The translations under genes were made by a program, and so were the position numbers. Shown piece by piece: positions 24,077 to 25,999 of a stretch of 25,999 nucleotides of DNA. The notes beneath the pieces are model-generated. The model saw only the letters and a list, made by a program, of their open reading frames with translations, had not been told where the DNA came from and did not search any database. This DNA is from Hafnia paralvei ATCC 29927 (lineage in GTDB: Bacteria; Pseudomonadota; Gammaproteobacteria; Enterobacterales; Enterobacteriaceae). Location: NCBI RefSeq assembly GCF_001655005.1, contig NZ_LXET01000017.1, positions 1 to 25,999 of the forward strand, given 5' to 3'. Within the stretch, counting starts at the first letter, position 1; each line of letters begins with the position of its first letter.

Positions 24077-24535
24077 ATGAATAAAAGGCAGGTCAGTATA
24101 TTGATAACCGGAGCCGCTTTTTTGTTAGCGGGTTGCTCGTCATCAAATAAAACAAACAAAAACTACCAAGGGAACGATCTTGAATATGACTATTTTTATG
24201 CTAACAGTCAGCTAAGCCCTACGGAGGAGAATACGCCCCCGAAGGGGGGCGTAGTCGGAGGGAACTCATATTCGTCAACGAATAATAAATGCATGGATAA
24301 CTATAATTTTCTTCGTGAAGAGAATGCTCCTCAGTATCCAAGATATGCTGAGGACTACAATAAGATTACCGAAGGGTTTAAGTTTTTAAACTCCAACAAA
24401 AATATTATGGATAAAGATGCCAAGAAAATTTATACCATGCAGCTCAAGATGAAATTGGAAACTTTGTGCTCGAAAATTCAGTATTCTAGCTTCATTCTTG
24501 TGAATGAAAAGCGCCACAACCTCTCTGATATTTAA
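24077..24535 (+). CDS. Predicted lipoprotein of unknown function
   Basis: The 152-aa product has a signal peptide ending in lipobox LAGC, with Cys20 as the lipidation site followed by Ser-Ser-Ser, which favours outer-membrane sorting. The mature part starts with a low-complexity Asn/Ser/Gly-rich stretch, then a helical region (YPRYAEDYNKITEGFKFL... KKIYTMQLKMKLETLC) with two cysteines that may pair. I do not recognise the family. AAAAGGA precedes the ATG. It lies 72 bp after the FidL-like gene on the same strand with no terminator between, so it is probably in the same transcript, and it is closed by its own terminator. It could help secretion or anchoring of the neighbouring surface protein, but nothing in the sequence proves this. 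Confidence 0.8.
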   Translation: MNKRQVSILITGAAFLLAGCSSSNKTNKNYQGNDLEYDYFYANSQLSPTEENTPPKGGVVGGNSYSSTNNKCMDNYNFLREENAPQYPRYAEDYNKITEGFKFLNSNKNIMDKDAKKIYTMQLKMKLETLCSKIQYSSFILVNEKRHNLSDI

Positions 24536-24543
24536 TGTAATGC

Positions 24544-24577
24544 CAAGCACTTTTCTGAATGATGAGTGCTTGTTTTA
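24544..24577 (+). terminator. Terminator after the lipoprotein gene
   Basis: CAAGCACT (24544-24551) pairs perfectly with AGTGCTTG (24565-24572) around a 13-nt loop, followed by TTTTATTA. It closes the regulator-FidL-lipoprotein transcript on the + strand. Confidence 0.7.
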
Positions 24578-24600
24578 TTAACATTATTTTTTACTACCAT

Positions 24601-24632
24601 AAAAAATGGCGCTAAATATTCTTAGCGCCATT
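24601..24632 (-). terminator. Terminator of the Ig-repeat surface protein gene
   Basis: AATGGCGCTAA and TTAGCGCCATT form a perfect 11-bp stem around a 6-nt loop. On the - strand it ends in a run of six T (24606 down to 24601), 31 bp after the stop of the surface protein gene. It is a strong intrinsic terminator. Confidence 0.85.
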
Positions 24633-24663
24633 CGTCGTTAGATGAATCGGTTAATGATAGACG

Positions 24664-25999
24664 TTAACTACATTCACCCCTGTTGCTAGAACTATTGATT
24701 GAATTGATAACGCTAACATCGGTCTGGCCTGAGGTGGTATCAATCTTGAATACCGTCCAGTTAGCCATGTCACCTGTACTTCCTGCATCCTCAATCTTAA
24801 AGTCCTGAGTGGTACCGTCAGATAAATAGAGCTTCACTTTGGCATCGCCATAGGCTTGAGGTGACGCCGAAAATCTATTGACCACGTAACAATAGACACC
24901 AGGATGTAGGCTGTTCACGGTGATTGTCTCTGGTCCGTAGCCATTTCTTGCGTCAACATCAAGAACTGCATCGGCCCCCGTGGGTGCTTTAGAACCGTAA
25001 TTCACCTTGATCATCGTGTTTGGCGCTCCTACCGTTGGCACCCACAGATAGGAGTCTAAATCGGCTGGTGTACTTCCCCAAGTTAGGACGATACGCGCAG
25101 CTTTGCCATCGAGATTTGGCGACAGAACGAAGTTCTGCTCAAGATCGGTAACGTCCTGTATATCTACCGTTGCATTCTGCGTAATAAACCCGGTCGCGCT
25201 TGCTTTCGCATAATAGACGCCCTGTGGAATATTGCTAATGGCGTATTTACCATCGGATCCGCTGGTGGCCGAATAGGCTGGAGTGGTATCGCTCTGAGAC
25301 AAGAAGAGTTCAATTTTGGTATTAGGCACTACAGCATTGTTGACTGCGTTGGTTGTCGCACCATGCAGCGTGACGAGCTGAGCCTTAAAGTTGACTTTCT
25401 TATCTGCATTAACTGCCGCACCGCTACCAATGGCGGCAGATACCTGAATCAGCAGCGCCTCGGTTTTGGTACTTTTCAGGGCGATAGTCGCTTTACCGTT
25501 GACGTCAGTCTCACTGCTTGAAGGCAGTACGACCGAGTTACCTTTGTCTTGGGACCAAGTGACTGTGGCATTAGGCACCAGATTTCCATGCGCATCTTTT
25601 ACCAGTGCATCAAAGGTAAAGAAGTCGGTTCCATTGGCAATTTTGTCAGTTACCGTATCAACCAGTGTCACTTCTGTCACGATAGCCGTCGTGATATCAG
25701 CCACGAAGGTTGTGTTTACCGTTTGACTATGGCCGTTGATCGCCGCGGTAACCTTCGATACTCCTGCAGTGACGTTAGTCAGCGTTGTCGCCGCTAAACC
25801 ATTTTCATCGGTGTTAGCCGACGTGGTGGTGACCGTCGCACCGTTATCCGCAGTGAAGGTCACTGCCACATTAGGCACCACGTTGCCGTTAGCATCGGTC
25901 ACCTTGGCCTGAACGGCGTTGGTTGCGGTGCCGTTGGCTTTGGCGTTGTCAGCCGTGACCGTCAGGGCGCCAGCGATAATGGTCGCCGTGCCGTCATCA
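24664..25999 (-). CDS. Ig-repeat (invasin/intimin-like) surface protein, 3' part
   Basis: Only the C-terminal 444 residues are in the window; the frame stays open to base 25998, so the N-terminus, where an inverse-autotransporter beta-barrel would be, lies beyond the edge. Two Big-1-type Ig domains are visible at about residues 8-101 (ADNAKANGTATNAVQAKVTD, VTFTADNGA, TDENGLAATTL) and 102-206 (IANGTDFFTFDALVKDAHG, VTWSQDKGN, TDVNGKATIAL). Next comes a carboxypeptidase-regulatory-like beta-sandwich (about 207-293, SGSDGKYAISNIPQGVYYAK). The last 150 residues (ARIVLTWGSTPADLDSYLW, NGYGPETITV, GVYCYVVNRFS) resemble the DUF2135/YfaP-type domain, with Cys370 and Cys443 able to pair. It probably mediates adhesion. 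The gene converges with the MarT/FidL-like operon. Confidence 0.85.
   Translation of the reverse strand, partial: DDGTATIIAGALTVTADNAKANGTATNAVQAKVTDANGNVVPNVAVTFTADNGATVTTTSANTDENGLAATTLTNVTAGVSKVTAAINGHSQTVNTTFVADITTAIVTEVTLVDTVTDKIANGTDFFTFDALVKDAHGNLVPNATVTWSQDKGNSVVLPSSSETDVNGKATIALKSTKTEALLIQVSAAIGSGAAVNADKKVNFKAQLVTLHGATTNAVNNAVVPNTKIELFLSQSDTTPAYSATSGSDGKYAISNIPQGVYYAKASATGFITQNATVDIQDVTDLEQNFVLSPNLDGKAARIVLTWGSTPADLDSYLWVPTVGAPNTMIKVNYGSKAPTGADAVLDVDARNGYGPETITVNSLHPGVYCYVVNRFSASPQAYGDAKVKLYLSDGTTQDFKIEDAGSTGDMANWTVFKIDTTSGQTDVSVINSINSSSNRGECS

Overview
The window looks like chromosomal DNA of an Enterobacterales species. Many proteins are close to full-length matches, by recall, to Escherichia coli NudK, MaeB, ChaN, YbiT, ecotin, LeuE, ClsC, MurQ and MurP, but the gene order differs from E. 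coli. I infer Hafnia or a near relative (Hafniaceae); nothing in the window proves the genus. No rRNA, tRNA, CRISPR array, insertion sequence, integrase or phage gene was found.

Left part (1-5155, mostly + strand): a repeat-bearing leader region, a Nudix hydrolase (nudK), NADP-malic enzyme (maeB), a GNAT acetyltransferase, and a haem-binding ChaN-type lipoprotein behind a clear Fur box. Next, on the - strand, comes a chemoreceptor with a near-consensus sigma-28 promoter and a C-terminal NWDSF tether. An SDR oxidoreductase is divergent from a LysR regulator.

Middle (8958-15175): a second LysR regulator is divergent from a three-gene operon of unknown function. Its products are a YcaC-like cysteine hydrolase, an ABM-domain protein with two C-terminal membrane helices, and a YtcJ-like amidohydrolase with a Cys/His-rich tail. 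The ABC-F ATPase gene ybiT follows, with an inferred TTG start.

Right-middle (15176-21755): ecotin, a small MarA/Rob-like AraC regulator, leuE, and clsC. Between the AraC gene and leuE lies a 114-nt sequence that can fold into one long hairpin. The MurNAc-6-P etherase gene murQ and the MurNAc PTS permease gene murP follow; murP carries a single-base frameshift and no murR is adjacent, although a perfect 17-bp palindrome sits just upstream of murQ.

Right end (about 21840-25999): a long AT-rich, gene-poor stretch precedes a MarT/ToxR-like membrane-bound winged-helix regulator, which overlaps a FidL-like membrane protein and is followed by an orphan lipoprotein. Converging on these is the 3' end of a large Ig-repeat (invasin/intimin-like) surface protein with an unusual C-terminus. 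The arrangement recalls marT-fidL-misL of Salmonella SPI-3 and is the best candidate here for a little-described system: a horizontally acquired, membrane-regulated adhesin locus.
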